Notes: generated from the letters alone by a model not told the origin. Positions 10,921 to 21,548 are shown, counted from the stretch's first letter. The stretch: 64,000 nucleotides of DNA from Sycon ciliatum (GCF_964019385.1 NC_088645.1:12076369-12140368), one strand, 5' to 3'. Numbers and translations: made by a program.

Positions 10921-11870
10921 TTTAATTTTGTATTACGCAAGAGAAATTGTAAGCTGCGTAATCGAGTACATGTAGTGTGCTTCACTGTCCGAAGAGCGCT
11001 TAATACCTGGATTATAAATCGTAACCATTATTTCGTATTACAAATCGTGTTTCAATAATCCCCATGCATGGCACTAGGTAACTTGTGATAGGTCGGTGCA
11101 TGATATCTATTCTGCAGTATTTGAATGAGGGCATTGTTCCTCTTGCATTGAAGCTGCAACAAAAAAGAAAAAAATTGTCGTATTATAGTCAAGTACAATC
11201 ATGCATGTCCGCGGCTTTTGACACTCCGTAGGCCTACGTCAACTGTCTGTACAATGTCAGAGCTGTATCAATATTACAGTACAGTACTCAGCAGTTTTCG
11301 AGTTTTATTTGTTGAAGTAAATTGTTGACCGTTCTTTTATTTTTATAGTGAAGAAAGAAGGACCAAGAACCTACAAGTTACGCTACAATGTCCACTAACA
11401 CACCCAGTTACTAAACACTAAGCTCATGGGATAACATTGCATGACACTGACCGACGGTACTGACTTTTTTTTGGACTGTTTTGATATTTTCTGTTTCGCC
11501 TTTTCTGTAGTTGCATGCGTATAAGCACCTCATTCCCGCTCGTGCCTCCTTCTTTATTCCATTTGGCAAATGCTGATTTTATCTCTTAATTTGCTGGCCA
11601 AAATCCTGTATACGAGTATAGGCCCGATTTGAAAATGTGTGCCTTTTATGCCGTTGTTTTTGGTCGTCACGACCAAGAATAACGGCATAATGGTTTTCAT
11701 GGAAGTTGTAAATATGTTTGAGGCATGAATGTTTACATTTTAGATTCATAGGGCGATAATATTTCTGATGAATACCCATTTTCAGCAAGAATTGGAAATT
11801 TGAGCATAATTTTTCAGCTGCTGTCATGGAAAGGTTAGAAGCAGTGAATGTGCAGAAGAACATTGCAGGT
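10921..11870. other. no gene recognised; one strong hairpin
   Basis: The only structure seen is a hairpin at 11648-11692 whose arms are TTATGCCGTT...TTGGTCGT and ACGACCAA...AACGGCATAA. Otherwise AT-rich and unassigned; AACCTACAAGTTACGCTACAA (about 11369) is shared with the end of the LINE at 37.7 kb. Confidence 0.4.
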
Positions 11871-11879
11871 GTGGCACGG

Positions 11880-12080
11880 GGTATAGCAGCTTATGCTTCT
11901 CGCTCCTTCCCGTTTTCTATCGCTTCGGTATGGAACAGCTAGCCAAGCGAAAAATGGTTAGGGCACCACTCAGCTTGAAGCGGCTCCACACCTTCAAGAA
12001 AGACGTCCATAAGCACCTCACCCACCAACCCCGGATGATGGCTAATGACTTGTACGGTTGCACTGCTCTGGTAATGTAAA
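11880..12080 (+). mobile_element. LINE reverse transcriptase C-terminal fragment
   Basis: Translation gives SFPFSIASVWNS, then, in another frame, LKRLHTFKKDVHKHL. This is the usual end of a CR1/L2-like reverse transcriptase ORF (phenylalanine, W-N, then L-x-x-F-K-K-x-V). A stop follows WNS and the frame is broken, so this is a dead 5'-truncated copy. Confidence 0.6.
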
Positions 12081-12129
12081 CAGGGAACGTTTATACTGTA
12101 CATTGTTCGTGGTTAAGGCTGAACCTAAA

Positions 12130-12800
12130 AGGCGCTGACAAGGTTTTCAACCCAAAGGCAGCTCACAACACGTGCCACATAATTATACTGATGGCACTTG
12201 GCTCTTTTCCCTCTCGCAGGGGACCGACCAGGGTCAGTTTCTAGAACTTACTACCAGAGGTGAAAGAATGTGATCAATTTTGAGAGGATTGGGAGAACTC
12301 CAAATTCATAGGATCATCCGGGGAAGTGAACTGTCTGGAAAGAGAAGTGAGCTGCCTGAAAACGGAGCCTGGCGGGTCTGGCATTTTTTCTGGAGGAGGG
12401 AAAAGACCCAAAATGCCATTAGTATGTGGGGCGCGTGTTGTGAGCTGCCTTTGGAGTGAAAAACGTGTCAGCGCCTTCTCGGTTCGGCCTGGTCCCATAG
12501 CTCTGATGCAGTGATGGATAGAGCTAATGACTAGCTACATGTACATGTAGAGTCGGGGATGTAGTCCTGGTGGGTCTGGCATTTTTTCTCTTTCCAGGCA
12601 GTTCACTCCCTCAACTGGTTCTTTGAATTTGGAGTTCTCTCAATCCTCTCAAAATTGATCACTTTCTTTCATCTCTGGTAGTAAGTTCCAGAAACTGACC
12701 GTGTTTGGTCCCTTGGGAGAGGGGAAAAGACCCGAGTGTCATCAGTATGTGTGGCACGTGTGGTGAGCTGCTTGTTGTGAAAATGATGTGTTTTTTTCCT
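12130..12800. repeat. three LINE-tail-like copies forming a large inverted repeat
   Basis: The segment 12130-12310 is repeated in reverse at 12620-12800. Shared words include TGATCAATTTTGAGAGGATT / AATCCTCTCAAAATTGATCA and the GTGGCACGTGTTGTGAGCTG family. A third, direct partial copy lies at 12385-12490. The arms are about 180 bases and diverged by several substitutions. These are probably 3' segments of one retroelement family inserted in opposite orientations. Confidence 0.7.
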
Positions 12801-14490
12801 GTGTGATGGCATTCCCCGAACTGTCTCGTCTAGTCGCGTGCATGTGTGATATGACTATGAGCATGCGTGATTTCGTAGTCGAGAAGCCTTTTGTCAGTCT
12901 TCCTGTTCGTCCCTTTCAGTGTAGTCTTCGTTTCCGTAATGTCAAAATATATAATGTAAAACAAAACCAGTCTTGTCCTTTGCGTCCTGCGTCCCGGGGA
13001 ACGGAATGGCTGTGATTCCGTTACAACGTGGTGCCGAAACCCGGGTCGTAGAGGATGAGTTAGTCTGTAGTGAGTCTGTTCGTCGTCGTCGTCGTCAACA
13101 ACTAAGTAACTTTGAAGTCGCTGGTCCCTACCTCTTTGTGTCTTAGCCTCTAGAACCGCTAGTGCTTCAGTACCTTCTTTTTCTGCACGATTGCCTTGTT
13201 TGTAAGTTCTCACCTCTTTTCTGCACCATTGCCTTATGCTCTATTTATGTGCACCATTGCCTTCCGGAACGCTGTATTTTTGTTCTCGCATCCTTTCTGG
13301 ACATTTGTCTCCAGAAACGCTTTATCTGTAATCGTCAGGGAAATCTCGCATAAGAACTAAACTATCGTAATCCGTCATCATCATTATTCATTTTCTCATA
13401 TCTTTCTCATATATATTCATATCGCAGATTTCGCTATGATACGCGTCGCCTATGACACCCCTCGGAATTTCCCACCTTGCTCCCCCTTATGTTCTGGCTG
13501 CCCGTTTTGGATCCATCAGTTGCCTGATGATCGTAGAGATACGTGAAACTCGGAGTTGTGACAAAGCTTCCAAACTCTCTCTCTTGTGTATCGCAGATTT
13601 CTCGCTTTTGGTAGGAATCGGAGAATCCCCTCTCCGGTGAGAAGGCAGGATTGCCTGTGCCCTGAACGAATTGAAATAAAAGAATACAACAACAAGTAAA
13701 AGTAAGCGTAGGAGCGGAGGAGATGAGGAGCTGGTGGGAGAGCAAGACGATGGAAAGGAGGCAGAGGAGGTGGTGGACTGAAACTGAGGCTGGGGACTGG
13801 AGCCTGAGATGGCAGGTATCGCATGGAGCGTGTGGCTGTGGCTCGCCAGAGGCCAGTGGACAAGTCTTGCATCACGGACTGTGTGTCGTCCTTTGTTGTT
13901 CGTCTTGTTTTTGTCTTGCTCACTGTGTTGTTTGATCGTGTTTCTCTCCCTTCTCAGTTGGTTGCTTTTTGCTCTGTTGTTGGGTTTGGTTGTTGTCGTT
14001 CTGTTGCTCTTCTCGTCGTTCTGTTGTTCCCCATTGTTTTGTTTAGTAGATTTATTTCGCGGTAGTCTGTTGTCATTTTTTGTTTTGCTGAAGGTCTAAG
14101 GTTTAATGTACAGTATTTTTTATGTGGCGCAGTAGAGTACTAGTGCAGTGGTGGGATAGTGAGCTCTCCTTGAATCAAAAGCCTGAAAGGAGCTGCATAT
14201 CCTTCTGGATGTTGCCTGCACAGTGTATCCTGCTGAATGAGATCAATTCACCACAGAAGAGAATAATTAGCGATACCGTACGAATTCTGGTATACCGTAC
14301 GACTATACCCCGTACGCACAATTCCACACACACAAGTGATTTTCAGCTTTTTCCAGCAGGCCAATGGCTAGGGAAATATGTCTGAGCCCGTTATTGTGAT
14401 ACGGAGATTAGGCCACCCCTTTCTTTTTTCGTTGTTTAACGTCCGCGCCCGCCTACCTTTTTGCCTCCGACCGGAAAAAAACAAGAAAGT
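12801..14490. other. no recognisable gene
   Basis: Long T/C-rich stretches (13900-14100) give low-complexity open frames on the plus strand that look spurious. No family matches and no clear transposon ends were seen. Confidence 0.4.
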
Positions 14491-14494
14491 AGTA

Positions 14495-14802
14495 AAAAGT
14501 AAAGTAAATTATCGTATCCGTTCCCGAAGGGAACTCACGACGGCCGCTAACACCCGATAAACCCTAGCGGCAGATGCAGCGCCTAACGGTGGGGGTGAGT
14601 GGGTAAGCCTAACAACCACTGGCACAAGTGCCGAAAACGACCCCATTAGCTGCATCCATGTACCCCTTGTGCCTGGCCACAAGTTCCCAGTTGACTGTGG
14701 GTAGCAGCACAGCTGGAAAAACCGCTCCCAGGCAGGACTTGAACCAGGTACCTCTCGTATCTCAATCATGGTCTTTGACCAACCCACTGTGCCTGCCTGG
14801 TC
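14495..14802 (-). mobile_element. tRNA-derived SINE with 8-bp TSD
   Basis: On the minus strand the head carries RNA polymerase III boxes: A box GGCACAGTGGG (about 14783-14793) and B box GGTTCAAGTCC (about 14736-14746). The body ends with the stem GTTCCCTTCGGGAAC and a TTTAC-rich tail. The 8-bp direct repeat AAGTAGTA flanks it (14487-14494 and 14803-14810). The tail half recurs at 42070-42150. No protein is encoded; it would be moved by a partner LINE. Confidence 0.7.
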
Positions 14803-15009
14803 AAGTAGTAGTACCAATAATATGCGAAGTTGTAAAAACATGATTGTGTAGTTTCACAGTGTGCCGATCATGACCTTAAACTTATAATCTTGCCTCCCGG
14901 GCATGCCTTTGTCTTGTGTTCTTTTTCTTTTTTTGTTGGCTTTTAAATATCGTACGGTGTGTGTCCTAGTAAAAATCCAGATGTAATGAATTCATGATAT
15001 GCTAACTCC

Positions 15010-15625
15010 ATGCTATATACCTGTTTTGTTGGATTCATCGGATCTAATAAGAAACCCATGGCCACTCTTGATCAATTACAGGCAAGGTTTGCTAGAGCTC
15101 TACTGAAAAAGAAAAAAATTGCATTTGATTACACTTCTTCCAAATCTGTCTTAAATTCTAAACGCTCCCTAGAGTCACTAGCCTATCGTCGTCAAATCAT
15201 CAGTCTCACTACTTTTCACAGATATGTTTTCCGTCATCGTGATTACCTTGCTGATTTCCATTTCAAGATTACGAATAGTGAGCGACGACCAAATAAAATC
15301 ATTCTTCCCAAATTTAAATCATTGTCTAAGTCTCTCTTCATGTTCCGAACTGCTATTCTATGGAACTGTTTACCCCCCAGTCTAACATCGGAAGCCTCGC
15401 TCTATAAGTTCAAAGCTGCCCTCAGGAAATTTACAGCTGACTATGCTTATGCAATCAACGGAATTCCGCCACCTTGCAGTTGATTTTCCCCATTTCTCAC
15501 CTCATCAATCCCTACTTCTCTTTGTACATACATCTGCATCTACTGTTCTTTCAATCAAATGAACCCCTCGATAGGCACATTGCCTTTGGGTCATTTCATA
15601 ATAAAAATAATAATAATCAGGCATG
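15010..15625 (+). mobile_element. LINE 3' end with reverse transcriptase C-terminus
   Basis: An open frame of about 157 codons (15010-15483) ends with the conserved tail of a non-LTR reverse transcriptase: FMFRTAILWNCLPPSLTS, then YKFKAALRKF. It lacks the catalytic RT core, so the copy is 5'-truncated. Downstream is the stem-loop CGATAGGCACATTGCCTTTG (about 15569) and an (ATA)n tail ending near 15620. The same end structure occurs at 5520-5580, so both belong to one CR1/L2-like family. Confidence 0.75.
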
Positions 15626-16330
15626 TGCTCCAATGTACCATCAAAGAGTGTTGTTCTATGCCTGCAAGTGCCGTTAGACCCAGAAATATTGTATTATATC
15701 ACATGCTTTACTGGTCAAAATGTTTGATTGGGGTTTCCAGTTTTTGGAATGGGCTTTTGTTTTTTTCGCCCTCCCGTGTACCTTTTCGCGACAAAAAGGA
15801 CGTTAAACAATGAATTAACAAAGGGTGGCCTTACTAGTAGATACTAGTAGTTTAAAGGGCCCCTGAGACCATCACAGGCATTGCAAAAAGAAGCTGTTCG
15901 AAAGCGCTGTTTCACATGGCGTCGTGGTCTATGGAGAACCCTGCCCTGCGCTGCACAGAGACTACCGTACAGAGTATGCATAGTACGGTATGTTGTACGA
16001 TGTTTGGACTGTGTGCGTACGGTGAATGGATCATGATCGTACGGTACTGATCGCAACAATAGAAGACTGTCTACATGTGCATGCATGGCCAGCTTTATTC
16101 TTCGTTGCAGAGGTCTCTTGAGTGAACTGGCTCCCCTACAGCACGCAGCTGAGACATCTAGCTTTGACTGAAAGTTTGAGGTGGTGGAAAAGTCATAAGA
16201 ACAAAAGCAGTTCGCAATATGAATTTTTACCACTAAGTTTGATATCATCCTTGCAGCATTTGTTCTAAATATTTTGATATTTGATATTGTCCGGATTATC
16301 CAAGACCGGGTAGAAGTGCAGTTCGTTCGG
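15626..16330. other. no recognisable feature; upstream of pseudokinase
   Basis: No repeat or gene is recognised. A CGTACGGTA-rich stretch lies at 15960-16050. The promoter of the downstream gene may be here but no core motif stands out. Confidence 0.35.
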
Positions 16331-16403
16331 CTAAAGCGAATGGTACAGGACGGACAAAGTCAGCTTGCATGTTGAATCGCGTACCCGCAAACGCACCGGC
16401 CTG

Positions 16404-17492
16404 ATGCTGGAATGTCCAATGGAGCAGGTCACAGCTCGCAACACCGGCGATGTTCTACGGGACAGCGCCGGGAGACGATGGAAGCAGCTTCGTTCAATGC
16501 TAAAGGGGCGCCGCCGGCTACGCTCGTCTGACTGGTCCACTATCGACACTGTGAATCTTCGGACGGATGCAGTTGTGCAGCGCAAGTGCTTCAAGAAATC
16601 CTATACGATGCAAACAGTTGCGCCGAAGCAGATGCCCGACTGGCCCAAATCAGTCCGCTCGCAATTATCCGGGATCCGCATGCTGAAAGTGGCGCCTAAG
16701 TCCAAGCGAGATGAGATGTACCATGAGCTTTCTCTAGGTCTTCTTCTCTCCGGCTCGCATCACGAGAACATTGCTCGAGTCTATCCTTTCTTCTTCCAGT
16801 CTTTTCATCAGTGCGGTTACCTGATGGAAGCCACTCCTGACACGCTGCTCACATACAGCAAGCGTGAGGTCATCAACGGACGAAGTGTGCGAAGTGACCT
16901 GCAGGATATCATACGCGGTGCCTGCGAAGGCCTGCAGCTCATCCATCAGTTGGGATTCGTTCATAACGCTATCCAATTGGACACCATCCTCGTCCAGCAC
17001 TGTCGCGACTCGCTGCCAGTTGGTAAGATTTCCAACTTCTCCTCGTCATTGAAGAACACGACCAAAATATCCAAGGACGAGCTGATGACGTATATCGACA
17101 CACCAATGGCCGCTCCAGAAATCCTGACGTCCACTGTGGCAGACGGAAGTACCGTGGTCACTCCCAGCCGCAAGATGGATATCTGGGCAATGGGCATTTG
17201 CATTTGGCAGGTCTATTCCGGATGCTGTCCCTGGGAACGCGCCGCGTTGGATGGACCTGACGGCTGCTACACGCGCTTTCTGAAATGGTTAGCCATAGGA
17301 TCGCGTCGTGCCACTACCATGCTGCCCAGCAGCATGGAGAGATTATCTGACGACCTTGTCTATCTCATTTCACAGATGCTCCTGCCTCAAGCTAAGTATA
17401 GGTGGGGACTTTGTCAAGTGATTGACTTTCTCGGCGTGGAAACCATATACACAGAAAATGCCCTGGGCACTCACGATACTCTGGGACTCTAA
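16404..17492 (+). CDS. SBK-like protein pseudokinase
   Basis: A single 362-codon exon folds by motif onto a protein kinase domain. Visible parts are the beta-3 lysine in RMLKVA (K95), an alpha-C glutamate in YHEL (E108), the catalytic loop at FVHNAIQLDTILV, the activation-segment start KISNF, the APE motif (237-239) and the subdomain IX/XI motif DIWAMGICIWQVYSGCCPWE. The catalytic triad is broken: HRD reads HNA (Asp to Ala 189), the loop Lys is Gln and Asn is Thr, and DFG reads NFS (Asp to Asn 211). It should bind ATP weakly at best and probably works as a scaffold or allosteric regulator. The GCCPWE motif and later FLKW most resemble SBK/SH3-binding kinases; this placement is an inference. 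There is no glycine-rich loop. The first in-frame ATG is 16404, with a stop upstream at 16332. Intronless and fully open. Confidence 0.75.
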   Translation: MLECPMEQVTARNTGDVLRDSAGRRWKQLRSMLKGRRRLRSSDWSTIDTVNLRTDAVVQRKCFKKSYTMQTVAPKQMPDWPKSVRSQLSGIRMLKVAPKSKRDEMYHELSLGLLLSGSHHENIARVYPFFFQSFHQCGYLMEATPDTLLTYSKREVINGRSVRSDLQDIIRGACEGLQLIHQLGFVHNAIQLDTILVQHCRDSLPVGKISNFSSSLKNTTKISKDELMTYIDTPMAAPEILTSTVADGSTVVTPSRKMDIWAMGICIWQVYSGCCPWERAALDGPDGCYTRFLKWLAIGSRRATTMLPSSMERLSDDLVYLISQMLLPQAKYRWGLCQVIDFLGVETIYTENALGTHDTLGL

Positions 17493-17692
17493 CTTTTCAT
17501 TTCTCTGAACATTATTTTTGTTCGAATGTCTAAAATACTTTATCATCGCACACCTACCGGTACATACATACATGCGTACATGTATGCACCCAGTGGTTGT
17601 TTTCTACCCTACTGTATTCTCTACGTTTCTTACTCTTAGATCATTATTTTAGGAACCGATTTCTTTTCTGTAGCGGTGAATTTAACTCCAGT

Positions 17693-17698
17693 ATTAAA
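17693..17698 (+). promoter_or_regulatory. variant poly(A) signal
   Basis: ATTAAA lies 200 bases after the pseudokinase stop codon; plausible but unproven 3' end signal. Confidence 0.35.
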
Positions 17699-17807
17699 TT
17701 ATAAAGACAATAATTATTAGTGACCATGCTCGCAAGTTTAGAGAAAAATACCACACATCATGTTATGTTTTATCTTGGCGCTCTGGTATCATTATACCTC
17801 AAGTGCT

Positions 17808-18322
17808 TAACAATGTCATACTTTGCTAAGAACTGTTGTTGACAGCCGAGGAAGTGAACTCCCAAACGTTTTACATCTAATTGTTTTTGTGTTAACAATG
17901 TCATACTTTGCTAAGAACTGTTGTTGACAGCCGAGGAAGTGAACTCCCAAACATTTTACATCTAATTGTTTTTTGTGTTAACAATGTCATACTTTGCTAA
18001 GAACTGTTGTTGACAGCTGAGGAAGTGAACTCCCAAACGTTTTACATCTAATTGTTTTTTGTGTTAACAATGTCATACTTTGCTAAGAACTGTTGTTGAC
18101 AGCCGAGGAAGTGAACTCCCAAACGTTTTACATCTAACTGTTTTTTGTGTTAACAATGTCATACTTTGCTAAGAACTGTTGTTGACAGCCGAGGAAGTGA
18201 ACTCCCAAACGTTTTACATCTAACTGTTTTTTGTGTTAACAATGTCATACTTTGCTAAGAACTGTTGTTGACAGCCGAGGAAGTGAACTCCCAAACGTTT
18301 TACATCTATTATTGTTTTTGTG
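17808..18322. repeat. 86-bp minisatellite, six units
   Basis: Units start at about 17808, 17893, 17979, 18065, 18151 and 18237, giving periods of 85-86 bases. Each contains AACAATGTCATACTTTGCTA and GACAGCCGAGGAAGTGAACT. Only a few substitutions (CGTTTT/CATTTT, TCTAATT/TCTAACT, GCCGAG/GCTGAG) separate the units, so the array is young. The period is not a multiple of three, so it is unlikely to be coding. Confidence 0.92.
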
Positions 18323-18604
18323 ATGGTTTCAGTATCTTTGAAACGCCCTATGATGACAGTATCAAGGAAGTGCCCTGTTTTGGTTGGTTTGTTTTTAATT
18401 ATGTCAGTTCGTTGCCTCAACAGTACAAAGTACAAATATCAAGAGGGACGAACGAAAAGAGAAAGTAAAACAGAGCGGAAAGGAAGATGCAACTGAAAGG
18501 AAAGAAAAAACGGATAGAAACGGAGAAGGAATGTTGACTGGGTGGATTCATGAACAATTACTAGAGCAGGGCAATACATGAACAGAAGGGGCAAGTCCGT
18601 CGAT

Positions 18605-19430
18605 AGTTTTTAATTTTTATTCATGTTTAAAAAATTCCTAGCTTTATTTTACTGGTGAAATACATTTTCAAAAAGGAGGGGATATAGGGATAATTATAGT
18701 CAATTTGTCGTCATTTAGAGCGTGCAAAGGTTCTGTAGACAATGATCTAATATTTCACTGCGTTTCAAGTGAGCAGGGCTAGGGAGGGCATTCCACATAA
18801 GGGATGCTCTGGAGAAAACGAATCGTACCCTACCATGGATTTATACACGCAAATTGACAAATTCAACGGTGTGTTGTAGTTCCACGAGTTGACCGCTCAG
18901 AGGTGGGCAAAGGAAAAAACTGCGTAAGCACGATGCAGGCCGAACAATATGACAAATAAACGTACTAGTAACCGCAATAAATTGATAAATGTATCGACAT
19001 TCAAGGTGTTTCATTTGAAGAGAATCAGAAGGGGTGGAACAGCAGCATGGTATTAAGTTAAGCACTGCAGGTAACTCGTACAGCTCTACGGAACAAGGTA
19101 GACAATCTCTCCCTGGTTTGTGCTTATAGGTGAGATGCGTAAACAGGGAAACAATACTCAAAGTCGGGCTGAATCACACTAAGCCGGTACTGGCGACTGG
19201 CAAATGCTGCCATTTGGCGGAAGGTGCGTCGCAACGCGCCTATCTTGCGTGACACCTTGCTGGTGAGGTGATCTACGTGTGGAACAAATGAGAGCTTGTT
19301 ATCGATAAGGATACCAAGACAGCGAATTACACTCACTTTCCTTAAGGTAGTGCCACCCAGCTCAACAACAACTGGTCGTTGTACGTCAGGAGCATTCTTC
19401 GACAAGATTCTCATGACCACGGGTGTTAGC
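18605..19430 (-). mobile_element. LINE reverse transcriptase C-terminal region, reverse
   Basis: The minus strand encodes the post-catalytic part of a non-LTR reverse transcriptase. The early block VIRCLGILIDNKLSFVPHVD (about 19340) and SRKIGALRR are standard for CR1/Jockey/L2-type ORF2. Further on, in a shifted frame, RFVFSRASLMWNALPS marks the ORF end near 18770. At least one frameshift and a stop show that it is dead. The element's 3' end, with an AATAAAAATTAAAAA stretch on the minus strand, is near 18605. Confidence 0.75.
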
Positions 19431-19582
19431 CAACAACTTCTGAGAGGAGAAAATTAATGAATAGCGAATTGAAAGCATTGAGATAAGCAGTCAGGATGAG
19501 CATGCAGAGCGTTCGCCCAGGTACGATGCTTTTGACCGCAACTATTGTTTGCATGGGGAACTCGCAACGACATGACTCTTTA

Positions 19583-19680
19583 ATTCCCGTAGCTATGCAG
19601 AAGACGTTACTTCAGTAACGTCTGGCGCTAGCCAGGGTCCACACAGCTTTAATTTGGTACCAGGGTCCACACAGCTTTAA
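19583..19680 (+). repeat. 69-bp satellite monomer plus partial unit
   Basis: One full monomer (19583-19651) is followed by a shortened piece repeating CCAGGGTCCACACAGCTTTA. Confidence 0.85.
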
Positions 19681-19699
19681 GGTGGCTCACGCCTATTTC

Positions 19700-20109
19700 A
19701 AGAAAATTAACAATTGCTCTGAAAATTTGGTGGGCGGTTGCTCTTAGGTAGTGTATGCAAATGGCGAGTTAAAAAAACGGGGTCTCAATGCTAACTTTTG
19801 AGATATAGGCGATGACAATTTCACTAAATTGTCAAATTTGTACAGGATTTGTGATGTATAGCGGACGGGTATTTCATCAAGAACCTGATTTACAATCTTC
19901 CTCATTTTTTGGTTATTGAATGGACTAACTGTGTACATGCCAATGAGAAAATAAAAAACATATGCTTCAATGCTCAATTTCGCCATATAGGCGCAGAATG
20001 TCTTTTTGATAAGTTTGCTTTGGTGCATGTACATGCACACCTACATATCCCATGTACATGTCCATATACATCTACCCTTCTCTACTAGCCCACCCTAACC
20101 CTGCAATAC
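19700..20109. other. no recognisable gene
   Basis: AT-rich, with an ACATGTACATG stretch near 20030-20065; nothing identified. Confidence 0.35.
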
Positions 20110-20294
20110 ACATTGACACAAGTGTACACACACATACCACACACATACCACACACAAACACACACACGCATACATGCAAACACACACACACACACCTGTC
20201 CTGTCAAGCCACTACCACTAGGGTCACGTGGGCCCGGAGGGGCAGCAGAGAGTGAGAAAGAGCACGCCACCCGGTGGCGCTCCAGACACACACA

Positions 20295-20331
<37 letters not shown>

Positions 20332-20386
20332 TTGGACCTTTGGAAAGCCCATCGCCGAAGGCGATGATAGCTATTAGGCGAGGCAG

Positions 20387-20445
<59 letters not shown>

Positions 20446-20454
20446 CTACTACTA
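20110..20454. repeat. (CA)n tracts with a conserved stem-loop
   Basis: Three CA-rich tracts (20110-20195, 20285-20330, 20390-20442) surround two conserved pieces: GGGTCACGTGGGCCCGGAGG (about 20221) and the stem-loop CCATCGCCGAAGGCGATGAT (about 20350). The same arrangement is found at 34470-34720, so this is part of a zinc-finger-bearing retroelement rather than free microsatellite. A short (CTA)n run ends at the pogo-like insertion. Confidence 0.7.
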
Positions 20455-20734
20455 CAGTTGAACATCGATTATCCGACCACCTCTGGGCAGACAACTGTCA
20501 GGCGGTGTTCAGATAAGGCAAATGTTCCGGATAAGAAAAAAACTGTCACTCACACACTTTCAGTGGTTATTACTAGCCGCACGACCTTTTACTTTTTACT
20601 TTTCAAAATTTTCGTATTTTTGAATGGCTCACTACATGCACAGTGCGTACTCTACGGCACGTGCGCCCCAAAAAAACTGTTACGGATAATCGAATGGTCG
20701 GATAGTCGATGTGCGGATAATCGATGTTCATCTG
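20455..20734. mobile_element. pogo/Tigger-like MITE, 280 bp, TA target site
   Basis: The terminal inverted repeat CAGTTGAACATCGATTATCC (left) pairs with the right end with one mismatch (CAGATGAACATCGATTATCC when reversed). Both sides are flanked by TA. CAGTTG-type ends and a TA duplication are characteristic of pogo/Tigger elements of the Tc1-mariner superfamily. No transposase is present. It sits in the (CTA)n end of the CA-rich repeat. Confidence 0.8.
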
Positions 20735-20796
20735 TACTGCTACTGTAGCATGGTTGCCCAAGGGCCACACCATTCCGAAAGAAGCCGGAGTCATTA

Positions 20797-21108
20797 TCAG
20801 GAGCAGAAACGGAGATGACGACTCAGGTCACTCTGTCGACGGAACTGACGGCTGCAGCGAGAACAGCGGACACAATATGACGCTCTGTCAGACTTGGTTG
20901 CCCGATGGCCACGGTCGCACATGTGACGTCTGAAACCAGGCACTGACTTGAATTGCCGATTGCATGTCAAACACAAGAGAGAAGCATGGACGCTGAGCGG
21001 AATAGATGATGCCGGCGCGGACACTTTCGATGGTTCCAGGGGCAAACAATGATGCACACGCAGGCCACCAAGAGAGTGAAACCACCTTCTGCATGTAGCA
21101 CCCTGCAC
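20797..21108 (-). pseudogene. C2H2 zinc-finger ORF fragment of a retroelement
   Basis: The minus strand encodes at least three C2H2-type fingers: CRRWFHSLGGLRVHHC, CLTCNRQFKSVPGFRRHMC and CSRCSRQFRRQSDLSRHLRF. The finger order and the GGLRVHHC pattern match the second copy at 35175-35577 (GGLAVHRC, RRFRLLHHLRRHQ). Zinc fingers at the N-terminus are known from R2/NeSL-type non-LTR retrotransposons, but I see no reverse transcriptase linked to either copy. It is adjacent to the conserved CA-rich tract. Fragmented; host-gene origin cannot be excluded. Confidence 0.5.
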
Positions 21109-21244
21109 AGCACCACGCTGATCCTGGATGGGGAGACTTTGCTCTGCGCCACATTTGTGCCTTGTTTGTCACCTGGCTGGCGAAACGACCGATGGCAGAT
21201 AAGACAGTCCACCCGCCAGGCAGACCTATCCTGAGCAACCTCAT

Positions 21245-21340
21245 ACCAGGCCAGACAGACAGACACACACACACACCCACCACACACACGTGCGCGTAAA
21301 CAGTGACTAAACACACACACACACACACAAGGCACACACA
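21245..21340. repeat. (CA)n microsatellite tracts
   Basis: Imperfect CA/ACACAC runs at about 21262-21290 and 21308-21345. Confidence 0.85.
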
Positions 21341-21470
21341 TGATCGCACGCCTGCAGACCATCGCTCCAATGAAGATAAGATTACTACTTCTTTGTGTAA
21401 ATATGTTTGAGATAGAGTGTCACTCTTAGATGTAACTGATGCCATCAACCAATGTCAAGGAAAAAAATTC

Positions 21471-21548
21471 ACGGTTCGCGTCAGACTCGGCTAGAGGCCG
21501 AGTTTTCCGCATCCGTATGAACGCCATCATCCTTCAAGCATCAAGGCG
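21471..21548 (-). repeat. ~78-bp dispersed repeat with inner stem, copy 2
   Basis: This is the reverse complement of 10839-10920 with small differences. The stem here is CTCGGCTAGAGGCCGAG. Confidence 0.75.

Noticed and set aside
13809..14099. Hydrophobic Leu/Phe/Val-rich frame resembling a membrane protein
   Set aside because: It results from a T/G-rich low-complexity stretch; overlapping frames in two phases are similar and no start context or homology is seen.
16734..17203. Reverse-strand frames over the pseudokinase
   Set aside because: Shadows of the forward coding sequence.
20085..20516. Long open frames of alternating Cys-Val or His-Thr residues
   Set aside because: They are translations of (CA)n/(GT)n microsatellites, open in every phase.
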